Shown here: positions 11,514 through 23,964 of the stretch, piece after piece
Position numbering within the stretch: the first letter of the stretch is position 1
Layout of the letters: the number at the start of each line of letters is the position of its first letter
Origin: Harmonia axyridis
Lineage: Eukaryota > Arthropoda > Insecta > Coleoptera > Coccinellidae
Direction of reading: 5' to 3'
Length of the DNA stretch: 64,000 bases
Assembly (NCBI RefSeq): GCF_914767665.1
Contig: NC_059504.1
Span: forward strand, 2,854,501 to 2,918,500
The notes under the pieces: generated by a model
What the model was told of the DNA's origin: nothing
What the model saw: only the letters and a program-made list of their open reading frames with translations
The model's database searches: none
Position numbers and translations under genes: made by a program

Positions 11514-12079
11514 TTATTTATACAAATTATCTGTTTTTTTATTGCTATTAAGTTTAAATGAAGCATAGCAATGACCTACCGAAAAGATAAATCATTTCTA
11601 CATCTTGAATCTTCCAAAATGTGTACTGAAAATTGTGAACCATATTTTGATTATTATAATTCATTCGATAACATATAAAATTTCAGCCGTACGATGCTGA
11701 GGCACGCAACACATAAAACATCTCAGTGAATGGTAAGAAGTCTATTCAATGGAATATCTTTTCAAAAAGCACAAATATTATGGAAATACTCAATAATATT
11801 CTTTTTTCTAAATGCATTGGTGAATTTTAAAATACTTTGTTTTACATGAACGAAAAGAAATAGGTTGGACGAAAAATTTAAAAGATACCTTTGAAAATTC
11901 AATAGGTACTTCAAAGATGATAAAAATCAGATATCAATTAATTTTTCGATTCGAACAATAGGTTCCAATGATATGAAATTATAATACAAAAAAACGAATA
12001 TTGCTGAGGTTATCACGAGATATTTATTGAATTCTGATTAAACATTGTTACTGTCATAATAAATTATAAAATTTATATG

Positions 12080-12448
12080 TGTTAGAATATTACTTCATCC
12101 GAACAGATTACGAGAGAGACAACCAACCCTACACTTGATAGTGTTATTGCATGTCGTGCGGTGGCGCTACGAGTCTGCGCGTGGCGAGGCCATCAAGGGC
12201 CATCGAGAGAGAAAACAAGAATGAACCTTCGATGGTCGAGAGCGAACGTCAGGCATAAGACTTTAGAGTGACAGTCTCTTCTAACCTGGCTTCGGTCAGG
12301 TCCTCCCGTTGTGCCTTGTGAATTGTACTTGCTTTTGAGATAGAGTTTAGACTTACTAGAGTTGTCTTGAGAATAAACGATTAATATCATCATATGTGTA
12401 TTAGTGAATACTATGTATTTATATAACCCAAATATATAAAATCCAATA
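12080..12448 (+). repeat. 5' LTR of copia-type element
   Basis: Begins TGTTAGAATATT and ends AAATCCAATA. It is the same length as the 3' LTR and I find no difference between the two. It contains AATAAA near 12372, a possible polyadenylation signal. Confidence 0.93.
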
Positions 12449-12472
12449 GGTTATAGGCTCAGTGCACGCTTT
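12449..12472 (+). promoter_or_regulatory. Primer-binding site resembling initiator tRNA-Met anticodon region
   Basis: Directly after the 5' LTR comes GGTTATAGGCTCAG and then GCACGCTT. Eukaryotic initiator tRNA-Met has the anticodon-stem sequence whose complement is GGTTATGGGCCCAGCACGC, so the match has few mismatches plus a small insertion. Copia uses a 5' half-fragment of initiator tRNA-Met cleaved in this region as primer, so the same unusual priming is likely here. Confidence 0.72.
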
Positions 12473-13480
12473 AAACTGCGCGACAATGTAAACACTTATT
12501 CTGAAAATATGTTGTGTAAACAACGAGAAAAACATTGAGATTGGATAATTTTATAAAATTTACATACCACACCTAGAGTATTGGAGTATGTAGATTTGAA
12601 GATTCTACATACATTGCTTGGAGCATGTAAAATTGGATGTTTCACATTCCATAAACATAATCCAGAGATGGAGATATTTTGAGACTATATATATTGATGA
12701 AAAATTTGGGGAATTATTTATTTCACTAAACTACAAAAACTGCAGTATGGTAAGATTAGTGATAACTATTATTTCAGGGCTTCTTTCATACAATGCTTGC
12801 TGTGCTGTGTTGTTTGTTTGTAAGCTAGGGATATTATAGGATTCAAGTATTCATCCCGTATTTGTAAAATGGCCATACCTAACTCAACAGGTTTTCATTG
12901 CAGTGCGTGATACCGCTTTTGTAGTAAGGTTTACAAATATGAGGTGGTGATGTTTGAAAACTTAAATAACCCTGTTTCGGATTGTATCAGATTGCTGTGC
13001 GTCTGAGGCAATTCAGAAGCACGAAACAAAATTTTATATCTTATACCTGGTAGTAGATGTAATAAGAGAGCATATAATGCACAAAAATCTTAAAATACAT
13101 AATATAAATATTTTGTTTCATAAATCCTGAAATAGATGGCAGCCAAAGGAAATCAAGGAAAACCATTGGTGGATTATCATAGCGATTCCACCATTTCCGT
13201 AAGTGCAGAAGATATAGGTTTCATGCATTACGAGGAAAGAGAGAATTGTCAAAACCAATGTAAGTCTTTCATGCAATTAATAATTGCCCATTTCCTTGAT
13301 CTTAGCTGACTAGAAAAGTATCAACGAGTGATACGTAGATGAGAGATGCTAGAGAAATTTTAGAGTCATTACACAAAACCCCCTTTTGAGAAATTAGAGA
13401 TCTGAGAGAGGAGAAATTGTCGACAATGGAGAGAGTACAATAGAGAGAGTAGAGTTATGAGAATATAAGAGTATGAGAAA

Positions 13481-13870
13481 ACCCAGGTATATAAAAATTA
13501 TTCATGTTACAGAGGTAATGAGAATATTTTTGAGATTAAATCTTAGAGATTTAAGAGTTTGAGAAAACCCAGCTGTATTTAATAAAAATTAATTCATTTC
13601 ACAGAGGTGATTAGAATTGAGAGAATAATTTTTGGGGTTAAATTCTAGAATACGAGAAAACCCAGGTATATAAAAATTATTCATGTTACAGAGGTAATGA
13701 GAATATTTTTGAGATTAAATCTTAGAGATTTGAGAGTTTGAGAAAACCCAGCTGTATTTAATAAAAATTAATTCATTTCACAGAGGTGATTAGAATTGAG
13801 AGAATAATTTTTGGGGTTAAAACTCTAGAGTACTAGAAAACCCAGGTATTTAAAATTAATCTATGTTGCA
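13481..13870 (+). repeat. About 180-bp minisatellite inside the LTR element
   Basis: Units begin ACCCAGGTAT at 13481, 13660 and 13840, spacing 179-180 bases; the first two are almost identical. Each unit is itself two diverged halves of about 90 bases (the second begins ACCCAGCTGT at 13569 and 13748) sharing a GTTACAGAGGTAATGAGAAT or CACAGAGGTGATTAGAAT block. The array interrupts the gag region and is non-coding. Confidence 0.82.
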
Positions 13871-16800
13871 GAGCAGAATTCAAATTTTAAGATCTGGATG
13901 GACAGTCTATGATCAGAGCTTTTTGACAAACGATTTGTTGGACGTCATAGAGCCAAGTACGAGTAACCAAACTTTTTCAGAGGCTAACAAATCCAAGAGA
14001 AGTAATTGAGTATGAGATATTATCATAAACATAATTGAGGAGAATTACTTAAAAGAAAACTTTCAATATCCTAAGACCCTGTTGAAGTAAGTAGAGGTTT
14101 GAGGTTCTCCAGGAAGTGCAAGTCAAATGCGACACACACACTTCAGGTAAGAGCTCACTCGTACTCCACTAAAATGGAGAAACACGAATCGGTCGATGAT
14201 TTCTGTGAAAGATTCGACTCGATAGTATGAGAGTATGAAGCTTTCGAGGTGTGATTGAGCTAACTGCTCAAAAAGATAAGATCTGCACTTTATCAGGCGG
14301 CATTACCAGGCATATCCGAGTCACGAGATACAGATCTGACCAGGAGACAGACCCCAAACCAAGAAGGTAATTTAGACGAGATCAGAGAGATTAGAGGTTA
14401 AGAAAAGGTCTGAAATTGAAGAGGAGATTCCAAAAGTTCAACGGGTACTTGAATTAAAATGCTTCCGTTGTAACAAAGAGAGACACTGGTCAACTGATTG
14501 CAATTTGAGGCAACAGAGTAAGTAAGTGATTCTGTTTCGATTGTGGGACAATCGAGTGAGAGGATTGCATTAACAATGGTGGCACGAACGAAACGTTAAA
14601 TTTAAAGGATCGAGTAGAGGTAGGTTGAACAAGCCAAGTTTCAACACTAAGAACGAAGCCACGTAGACCAGAGAAGAATGAGAGAGAGTAAGAGATTCAA
14701 CAAAGAGGGTCGCTCCAAGGCAAGAAGGGTTGGAAGTATAAAGCATAGAGAAACTAAAACAGGTAAACTTGATTCAATCATTAACTTCTTTGCAGATTCT
14801 GTAGCAACAGACCATATCGTAAATGATTGTCTGACTTGAGAAACTTTGAGAGATGTCAAAATATGAGTATAGAGAGCGAATAAAACGAGATAGCAGTCAT
14901 TGTAATCGATAGTAAGGGTGAGTTAATCTTATATTCAGATTCTAGAAATGAGAATACTAAGAAATTGCAAAACGTATTTGCAGAGAAAGAGATTTCTGAG
15001 AATTTACTTCCCTTACGTAAACTCGCAGACTCTGGGTTCAATATTTACTTAGATGTCCAAGTCCTAAGTGTTTACAATAAGATTAATAATGAATTTGTTT
15101 TAGAGAACAGGTCCTAAGAGTTTATAATGAGGTTAATAATGAAATTGTTTTAGAGGACAATTCCAAATCCTAAGTGTTTACAATAAGATATGAGATTGTT
15201 TTAGAGAGTCGAGCAACGATAAGCGAAGAAGATGAGATGAGCTTGCAATCGCAGACACATTCCAATAACGAGTTATTAGGTTCGGAGGGAGAACCAGAAT
15301 CTGCGATTGGGAGGGAGAAGTAATATAATCTCATCGTTTCAACTAAAGAGAAAGTTCACAAGTTTCAACTGACAAAACAGATGAAACACAATTTGAGCAA
15401 CAAGAAAAATTGGGATTGCAGTCATATCAGTAGAGAGGTAATTTAGATCGATAACTTGGAATCACTCCAAAACTTAGAACGTGAAGTATGTATCATATCG
15501 ACAATGGAAAAATTACATTTTAAAGAGACAGAATGAGAGCTGAGAAACAACAAGTTGACACACACTGACACGATGGAACTTATTAAACCACCATCTCATC
15601 CAGGTCAGTAAAGATTCATTAATGTCTACATAGAAGACTATTGGAGACTTGCTAAAGCATATTCATTAAAACAGAGATTGAGTTGGCTGAAGCATTAAAG
15701 AAATTCTTAATATCAACAAGAAACTTGTTGGAGAAAAATGAGAAGGTATATTATATCAGGTCAGATCAAGGTACAGATTTACCGAAAGGAAATTCCCAGA
15801 AGTACTGAGTAGAGAAAATATAGAGAACGAGAGAGCGGAGAGGTTTAACTTGACGATCCAAAAGAAGGTTTGTACATACATGTTTGATTCCAGACTACCT
15901 AAGAGTATGTGGGAGATTGGTGTTGATGCATCCATAGATGTGTACAACAGAACACACAAGTCTATCAGATATCAAACACCATTGACAAAGTTTGCACCAA
16001 ATGCAAAATGCCACTTTGATCAAATTGAGAGATGTGGATGTATTGGATGTATTTGTAAGTATTATTATGTATTGCGATGTTCGCATACATTAAGATTCCA
16101 AAACCCAGCTTGAAATTTGGAGAATCCTGAAAGCTGTCCCAGTGAGTTATACCGTGGATACTTGATGTTGCATTCAAGCTCGAAAAAGTCCTTTGAATCT
16201 CAACATGTGAGATTTAACAAGAAACTTGCCTACAAAGACGTTTATAGAAATAAACAACTTGATGACAATAAAGAAAAATTACAGACCCAGGAAAATATAA
16301 TCGACTGGGATTGGATGAAAAACTCGAAAGAGCCAAAATAAGGGAACTGCCGATCAAAAGGCCAATACCCTGCTACACTTAAAGAAAATCGTAAAGGACG
16401 TAAGCTATGCAAGGTTTCTTAATTACTCAGAGAATAATATTTTAGAAATTGGGCTGAACGACCTCGGTCGATTGCCTTTGGATAATTCATTATCAATAAA
16501 GATCAGCTATTAATATTATTATTTTAGGTAAATATGAGAAAACCGATAGAGAAGAAGATATGAGGTTTTGTCTTATTTCTTCATTAAATCGAGAACCGAT
16601 TAAATTCAAGGAAGCTATAAATTCTAGAGAAGGCCACTTATGGAAGAAAGCTATAAAAGAAGAAATTGATTCCATGATACAAAATAAGGTTTGGATATTG
16701 GTAGATAAAGAGTATCTTCAAATATCTGTAAAACAGGCAAACATTATAGACTCGAAATGGTATTCGAGAGAAAATTAGAGGCAAATGGTCTTATACGATA

Positions 16801-18200
16801 CAAAGTAAGATTAGTCATACGAGGCTTTAAGGTCAAATATATTTATGACATTAGACTTCCTGTAATTAGAGCTACATTTGCAATAATAAATAAGTATGAT
16901 TTACATGCTTGTCAATCAGAAGTAAAAACCTGCCTTTTTAAATGGCACTATAGAGGAGATCTATATGAAGATCCTTGATGGAGTAGACATTGACAATGAG
17001 ATCAAACGATCTTATGTATATAAACTCCAGACAGCCCTATATGGACTGAAGATAAGTCCAAAGAGATGTAATAAGAGATTCACTGAAGAGATCCAGAAAC
17101 TTGGTTCAGAGAATGATATACATGGACTTGTTTATATACATGGAGGAGAAATGATATAAATATAAAGAGAAACCGAGAAGAGAGGTATATAAAACAAATC
17201 AATCAAATTATACCATGAATATATTAGATAGATTAAATATGAATGACTGCAATGCTCAAAATACTCCTATGGTAACCAGACAGATTGAAAATAGGATTAA
17301 GAGAAATCAATCGGAGAAGTTACAAGATGACTCAGATAAACTAGAGATGAAAAGAGTTCCTTATAGAGATGAAAAGAGTTCCTTATAGAGAAGCGATTGG
17401 TAGCTTAATGTATCCATCAAATGGTAGACACTACGTTTGCTGTTAACTAGTTAACGAGAAAACAAATGAAGCCGACCGAAGCTGATTGGAAAGGTGTAAA
17501 GAGAATCGTCAGGTATATGAAAGGTACTGTGAATTTAAGTCTTAAATTCACCGCTCAAACTGAATACTAAGAGGCATTTACCGATGCAACATTTAGAGAC
17601 CATACCGACTTGTCATCAACTGAAAGGTATGTTATTAGATTGTTTGAAGATGTAATAGCTTGGAGAAGCCATAATCAAACCTATGTCACATTGTCCACTT
17701 GTAGAGCCGAATACCTAGCCATGAATAATGCCTATCAAGAATTAATAACTCTTGACAAGGTACTTAGATTTGTGATAGGAAAACTGATGTTTCCTATAAC
17801 AGTCTGGTGTGATAACAAATCCGCTGGAGACTGCACCAAGAGAGATGGTGATCACAAACTAAAGGTATTTGATGATCGTTTAGATGACGACCTAATACAT
17901 AGAGAGAAATCTGGACTTAGAAGACATATGGCTGAAACACAGGGTGATTTCATAAAACAATGTGTTGAAGTAAAGAGAATCACAGTGAGATGGATTCAAA
18001 CCAAGGAGAATGTGGATGACTTAATGATAAAACCTTTACCATCAGACGGTCATAAGAGATTAACTCAAAAACTAATGATTTAATACTAACTCATTGAATT
18101 TTTGTTTTCAGAGTATTTCTAGGGACTAGAGTATAAACTAATTGAGTTCTGTTTATAGATTAGACTTGGAGTGGAGAATGCTGGTTGTAGTTCGATGATG

Positions 18201-18211
18201 AAGGGAGGGAG
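18201..18211 (+). other. Polypurine tract of LTR element
   Basis: AAGGGAGGGAG immediately precedes the TG of the 3' LTR at 18212, the position expected for plus-strand priming. Confidence 0.8.
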
Positions 18212-18580
18212 TGTTAGAATATTACTTCATCCGAACAGATTACGAGAGAGACAACCAACCCTACACTTGATAGTGTTATTGCATGTCGTGCGGTGGCGCT
18301 ACGAGTCTGCGCGTGGCGAGGCCATCAAGGGCCATCGAGAGAGAAAACAAGAATGAACCTTCGATGGTCGAGAGCGAACGTCAGGCATAAGACTTTAGAG
18401 TGACAGTCTCTTCTAACCTGGCTTCGGTCAGGTCCTCCCGTTGTGCCTTGTGAATTGTACTTGCTTTTGAGATAGAGTTTAGACTTACTAGAGTTGTCTT
18501 GAGAATAAACGATTAATATCATCATATGTGTATTAGTGAATACTATGTATTTATATAACCCAAATATATAAAATCCAATA
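18212..18580 (+). repeat. 3' LTR of copia-type element
   Basis: Same 369 bases as the 5' LTR, from TGTTAGAA to CCAATA, followed by the target duplication ATATG. Confidence 0.93.
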
Positions 18581-18585
18581 ATATG

Positions 18586-19185
18586 ATTTTTTTTTGTATT
18601 TATCATGAAATACTAATTCTTGATAGTTGATACTATATTTATTTGAGTATTTCAAAAATCACTGATATTCCCAGGTTTTTACTATTCACCTTGAGTGTCT
18701 GAAGATGAACTTGAAATAAGTTCGAAATTAGAATATTCGAAACAAAAACCTCATATTGTTGATTTGTCCAATTTTTGATAGTGAAAATATAGAAAGTATA
18801 AAACTTGTGTTAAGTCATGGTAAACTACCAAGTGGTAACTACTGAAACAGTTCAATATGCATCATATAGAAAAATCTATTATTAACGAGAAAAACAAATT
18901 TGAGGTATATCTCAAAATGATCTCAATATTCGATATTCCTAATTCGAATGTATTTAGATGATGAGTATTTTTGAGAGGGTTCTCCTCTTCAAGTGCCTGA
19001 TGAGGGCAATAATGCTTGGCCTTTTGTATTTTGAAATAGGCTTTAAATGATATTCCTGATTTATCAACGAAGAAACTGAAAACTTAATTTACTACTCGTA
19101 TTTGTCATTATACTTATTTTATAACTAAAATAACAATTCTCTTTAGTATGTACACAATCTTTGTATAAGTTAGTCTCTTAGTCGA
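18586..19185. other. Intergenic DNA, no gene seen
   Basis: AT-rich sequence between the LTR element and the 3' end of the minus-strand cuticle gene. Nothing recognisable. Confidence 0.5.
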
Positions 19186-21242
19186 TCAACCAGACAAAGA
19201 AGCTAGAGCTGCTGAGGAAATTCCAAGTTTAGGTTTCACTCCAGCAGACGGGGGAAGGTGATCACCAGAAGGTTGGAAACCATTTTCATCAGCGGTGTAC
19301 GTCACATTGTAATTTTGACCATCAGGACCAACGTAAGAATAGGAACCTTCCACAGTGTTGATATCCTCTTCAGGAGTCGGTCCTTGTCTGATGAAACCCC
19401 TCTCGAATTTTTTCTGTTCATCATTTTGTTCGTACCTGAAAATTTTGATCGAATTAGTACTGAGGAGATAAATTGCTTCTGGTAAGAAGCCAACTGAGAC
19501 AGCAAAATACTTGCTAAGTGAATGCGGATGTGATGCCAACTATCTTCGATATCGAAGTACTCTTCGAAATGGTCATTGATGACCGTCTCAGTTCAATAAA
19601 CTTCGTGAATAGCTTGGACAAAAGTCCTGCATATGGTAAACCGATGAATCAAAATCAAAAAGAGGCACAGGTATTGGTGTATATGTGCCTAAAACGAAGA
19701 TCTATAGATCCCTGAGAAGTAAGACGTGACCTCTATCTTACAAAACGAGCAACTAGCTGTCTATACTTGCGCCCAAGAGTACCTCAAAAGGGCGCGTATC
19801 TACATCACTACGAAGAGCCAGGCCACTCTGAGATCACTAGAATCATATAGCTAGGGGTCTCTACTGATATGGAAGAGCTGTACCACCATAAAGCAAGTGC
19901 CATAAGGAATAAAGTAGCTCTACTATGGCTACAGGAACTTTGTGGAATCGAAAGGAACAAAAAAGCCGAGAAAGTTGCGAAAAGGGCATCAAGGTTAACA
20001 CCTGTTGATCCAGAGCCTTGTGTGGGCTTGTAAAAGACCAATATGACACAGGAGTCCAACAATAGCAGTGGAACAATAGAAAAACCCTCTGGAGGACACT
20101 TCGGATCTTGCACAGGCAAAGAAATATGTGGTGCATTTACCAAACTATACTAGGAAGCTCTTGAAGCTACCACGATCTGAACTTAGGGTAATGTTGAGAC
20201 TGCTGACAGAACACTGTCAGTGCAAATATCTTTTGTACCACATGTGTAAGTCACCTGATGAGATCTGCAGGCTCTGTGGAAAGGAGATAGAAACAACCGA
20301 ACACATAGTGTGCAAATGTCCAGGGCTGACTGGTCTAAGAACCACTCACATGGAAAAGTCAATTCTGGATACTAACGACGTAATGGACAATGCTCCTAAG
20401 AATGTCGTCGGTTTCGTTAACCGTATCGACAGCCTCCCTAGGTTTGTAAGAATAGGTAGGGTTAAGAACAAAAGATCAATTTGGTCGTAGGAAGGCTAAC
20501 ATATTCGCATCGACCCCAATTCAGTGGATAAAATTGATAATAATGATCTTGTTTGGTATTATAAGGACCAAACATCTCCAGTATTGTTGAATCTGGACTC
20601 ATCCGATAGCAGTTCTAGAGCTGGGTGGAATGAGCCTCAAATTCGTGAGCTCCATGATTCTTGAGCACTTGAAAGGATGAATGAATCTATTATCGTCTTC
20701 GTTTCCTATATCCTTGCAATTACTTCCACAACATTATCACTATTTCGAACTAGTGATATTTTATTGCTTTGGCAAGCTAAATAGCTTGAAATGTACTCAT
20801 TGCCTGTTGCACATTGTCTATTTCTGGTTGCACATTTCTCCGGTGTGTGAGCTAACTAAGATTGATTCAGAAATTATATGAAACAACTTACTAATAAGCT
20901 TTCATACTTACGAGTAGAAGTAGCTTTGATCAGGTAGCAGATCATAAATATAGCTCGTGATATAAATTGGGTTGGCCAATCGGAAGTTTGAATTGAAATC
21001 TTGTGGTCGACAATTCACTAGACCACATACTGCCACTAGGAGGAGTATCTAAAAAAAAAACAAACAGCATTAATTCTCATCAACATGGTATGCGAAAGCA
21101 TAAAGTTGTCAAGCCACATCTTCAACTTGAAAGATAACTATTTTAGGTCTTATGGAGACCTAACATAGGGATTGAATTGACAAAAATTCTTGGAAAGATA
21201 GCGTAGTGAAACCCTTATATTGTTTTCTTATTCTACTTTCAT
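19186..21242 (-). CDS. RR-1 cuticle protein with ISSAALASLSG tail (minus strand)
   Basis: Secreted chitin-binding cuticle protein, about 130 residues. Firm exons are 20912-21048 and 19186-19435 (minus). The upstream exon gives the signal core (ILLLVAVCGLVNC) and a linker ending SYFY in phase 2; donor GTAAGT, acceptor TTTTCAG. The last exon starts SYEQNDEQKKFERGF and holds the RR-1 core GSYSYVGPDGQNYNVTYTAD then ENGFQPSGDHLPP, and ends GISSAALASLSG. The start exon is uncertain: ATGAAA at 21237-21242 would give MK before ILLLVAV, but its donor (GTAGAA) is weak and I see no TATA box. The 1.5-kb intron 2 carries a non-LTR retrotransposon relic on the opposite strand. Confidence 0.82.
19640..20500 (+). 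mobile_element. Non-LTR retrotransposon 3' relic (R1/Jockey type)
   Basis: Plus-strand remains of the RNase H and C-terminal part of a LINE-type polyprotein. Pieces include a degraded RNase H end (ELCGIERNKKAEKVAKRASR followed by PVDPEPCVGL), then an open 120-codon frame (20128-20490) with LLKLPRSELRVMLRLLTEHC and a zinc-binding CRLCGKEIETTEHIVCKCP motif, typical of the C-terminus of these retrotransposons. The reverse transcriptase and everything 5' are absent, and frameshifts break the RNase H, so it is a 5'-truncated fossil. It sits antisense in intron 2 of the minus-strand cuticle gene. Confidence 0.85.
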
Positions 21243-21844
21243 TTTAATCAATTTACACTGCCTGAGTAAAAGATTTGGTTGGGGGAATTTATTGAATTCG
21301 AAGAAAGAAGTTCATCATCTTTCTAGATCACTGAATTTTTCTCTAAGCTTTGCAATGAAATTCATGAAGGTTCAGTTGTGTAAGTGAGTAAGGTGGGAGA
21401 CTAAGTTTCTGTTCATTTCATTTTGTCGAAATTAATGTTTGCAAATATTCTGATTATGTCTTTGATTTGGCTTATCATTAATTATTAGAATTATTCATTT
21501 TAGGCACAATCTGTCTCAACAAAAATAAAGACTACTCATTAGGGTACCCGACAGGCAAAAAAAATCAGAATATGCCATTTGAATTAATGAATTTATTGAC
21601 ATAAGGGCATTTTTAGAAGTTGCAGTATCTTTTGGACCACCTGTCGATAAATGGTCCATAAATTTGAAGATGATTTAAAAACTTCCCGAGAAATCCATGG
21701 AACAAAGTCGATTTTTTTTTTGGATTTCTCCAAAAGTTTTTAAGTCTTCTTCAAAATGATGACAATTGGGGTATTTCGAAATCAGAATATCATGGAGATT
21801 CAGACTGTGATATAAAAATTGAGCATTCTCATTTAAAAAACACA

Positions 21845-21995
21845 GTGTTATCTTGTTTCACCACTCTTATACCAGCTGTAGAGCTTATGCCTTGAGTGCT
21901 GCCGATTCCCTCCAAATTTGAATCATTCTCCTAGCCCAAAATTTCCGAAAGTTATCGACCGATTTATTGACTATTGACTCACTCTGTATAATAAC
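21845..21995 (-). repeat. Second copy of the GGGTGAGTCA repeat
   Basis: Reverse-oriented, diverged copy of the block at 5158-5325: its complement reads AGAGTGAGTCAATA, CGGTCGATAACT, CTAGGAGAAT and GTGGTGAAAC in the same order. Its end touches mariner derivative copy 3. Confidence 0.7.
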
Positions 21996-22927
21996 GGGTG
22001 TTTTTTTCGAGGTATATAACTTTAAGTTGGCATTACTGTTCAAGATGGCGACCGATTTAACAGCTGTCAAGTGATTTATTCTCAGTTTGTTTTGGCAATT
22101 CATCATGAATAGACTCACGCCTGAACAACGCTTGCAAATAGTGCAATTTCATTTCGAAAATAATGGTTCTGTGCGGAATACGTATCGCGCACTACGTCCA
22201 TTTTATTTTGTTTAGCGATGAAGCGCACTTCTGGTTGAATGGCTACTTCAACAAACAAAACTGCCGCATTTGGAGTGAGGATAATCCTCAAGTGTATGTC
22301 GAAACACCGTTACATCCAGAAAAACTGACTGTTTGGTACGCTTTATGGGCTGGTGGAATCATTGGTCCTTACTTCTTCCAAAACGATGATAGCCACAACG
22401 TTACAGTCAATGGTGATCGGTATAGAGCCATGGTTACTAACTTTTTCATTCCTGAATTCAACAACTATGATGTCCAGGAGCTGTGGTTCCAACAAGACGG
22501 CGCACCACACAGCTCGTGCCACAATCGATTTATTGAAAGACACGTTTGGTGACCGGCTAATTTCACGTTTTTGACCTGTGAATTGGCCTCCAAGATCTTG
22601 TGATTTAACACCGCTAGACTACTTTCTGTGGGGCTATGTGAAGTCATTGGTCTATGCGGATAAGCCACATACCCTTGACCATTTGGAAGACAACATTCGC
22701 CGTGTTATTACCGATATACGGCCACAAATGTTGGATAAAGTCATCGAAAATTGAACGTCCAGATTGGACTACATCCGAGCGAGCCGTGGCGGTCATATGC
22801 CAGAAATCATATTTAAAATGTAATGCCACAAGATTATCTTGCGGATAAATAAAATTCATGTCAATCGAATAATCCATCGTTGTTTTATTGCAATTTAAAG
22901 TTCTATAGTTCTAAAAAAAACACCTTT
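21994..22927 (+). mobile_element. DD41D-type mariner deletion derivative, copy 3
   Basis: Both ends are present: GGGTGTTTTTTTCGAGGTAT at the left and TAGTTCTAAAAAAAACACC at the right. The N-terminal frame starts at 22107 (MNRLTPEQRLQIVQF) and stops after about 36 codons just beyond the shared deletion junction; the catalytic frame (22163-22552) is shifted by one. A 5-base deletion near 22505 and stops in FGPVNW and ENWTSRL break the rest. It lies upstream of the minus-strand cuticle gene. Confidence 0.88.
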
Positions 22928-23960
22928 TATAAATTTTTGAATTGTTGGTTCCATAGTAGGACACCTGTATTGCAGTGATATAACAGTGTAATTTTCGATG
23001 CTCCTGATGATCAATCACGAATCCTCTATTATGCCATGTTGTATGGATGTAAAACAACTCTCATATAAACAATTCACAACATCGTAGAGAAGATGAGTTC
23101 TATTATCAGTGCAACGTTTTCTGACATTTCACCTATATTCGACCCATTTTCCACCGTAACCTAGTACAGCTAATTCATTGATTATGGAATATTAAGGAAT
23201 AAGCACACGTTTCCGCATTTCGATCAACGTGCGAAATTAATGCCCAATAGTAATCCGAGACTTTATTGTTTATAATTATTCAACTTACATAACACGATAA
23301 TTCATGTTGCTTTTTCATCAAGCACGACATAGATATTTCGTTTGGAGTTAGGTACTTTTTGTGCTTGATAATCCAGTAAGATGATGAATGAAGGTGCTAA
23401 TTGAATGAAATTTCCCAACATGTACGAGATGCGTACGTTTTTGTATCGAAACAATAAATTTCACTCAACCTTCCAACTATTCAAATGTCATAATTATGAA
23501 AGCAAGAATTATATTTCTCTATTTCTGTATCGTAATGAGTTCATTACAGTTCTAAAAAACAGTGCTGTAATGAACTCATTACAGCATCGTTTTCAGATAT
23601 ATTTTTCGTTTTGTGGTTGTCTATGCTGACTTCCATTCCTATCAAATTTCAACAAACGTCAATAATTGTCAATATAATATAATTTGGGGATATAGAGAAA
23701 TGATTCGCTACATATTCGCAAATTCTCATAATTCTGGTAGTGTTCAATCGATTTCGTCAGACATAATTCACGAATTTAATGTGTTATTGTAAATTATGTC
23801 TAAATTCGAAACATACGATTCATATTCAAATTCCGTAATCTGTCAATTTTCGTAACAGTCACACCAACTGCCAAGATACAATACAAAAGTCACTAGGATA
23901 TATAATCTGAATTTTTCATTGAATTTCGACAATATTTCGCAAAACTTGACTGAAATAGAG
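22928..23960. other. Intergenic DNA with a 53-bp palindrome pair
   Basis: No gene recognised. At 23532-23549 and 23565-23584 lie two nearly palindromic 18-20-mers (GTAATGAGTTCATTACAG and CTGTAATGAACTCATTACAG), each also the complement of the other, spaced by 15 bases. Confidence 0.5.
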
Positions 23961-23964
23961 AAAA

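Larger units (their letters stand above)
12080..18580 (+). mobile_element. Ty1/copia-type LTR retrotransposon, recent insertion, decayed interior
   Basis: A 6.5-kb element with two LTRs (12080-12448 and 18212-18580), each 369 bases and identical by eye, flanked by the 5-base duplication ATATG (12075-12079, 18581-18585). Order of remains on the plus strand: gag near 13137-14520, with SVDDFCERFDSIV, RRQTPNQEGNLDEI and a zinc knuckle CFRCNKERHWSTDC (CX2CX4HX4C); integrase traces near 15840-16300 (PKSMWEIGVDASIDVYNR, RHVRF-like SQHVRFNKKL); reverse transcriptase pieces at 16560-17160 (AINSREGHLWKKAIKEEIDS, LQTALYGLK); and RNase H at 17610-18083 (YVTLSTCRAEYLAMNNAYQE, VWCDNKSA, DLMIKPLP). The integrase-RT-RNaseH order is that of copia. 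Many stops and deletions, including loss of the RT YVDD region, make it non-autonomous. Confidence 0.93.

Noticed and set aside
12193..12393. 66-codon frame on the minus strand, repeated at 18325
   Set aside because: Chance frame within the LTR; appears twice because the LTRs are identical.
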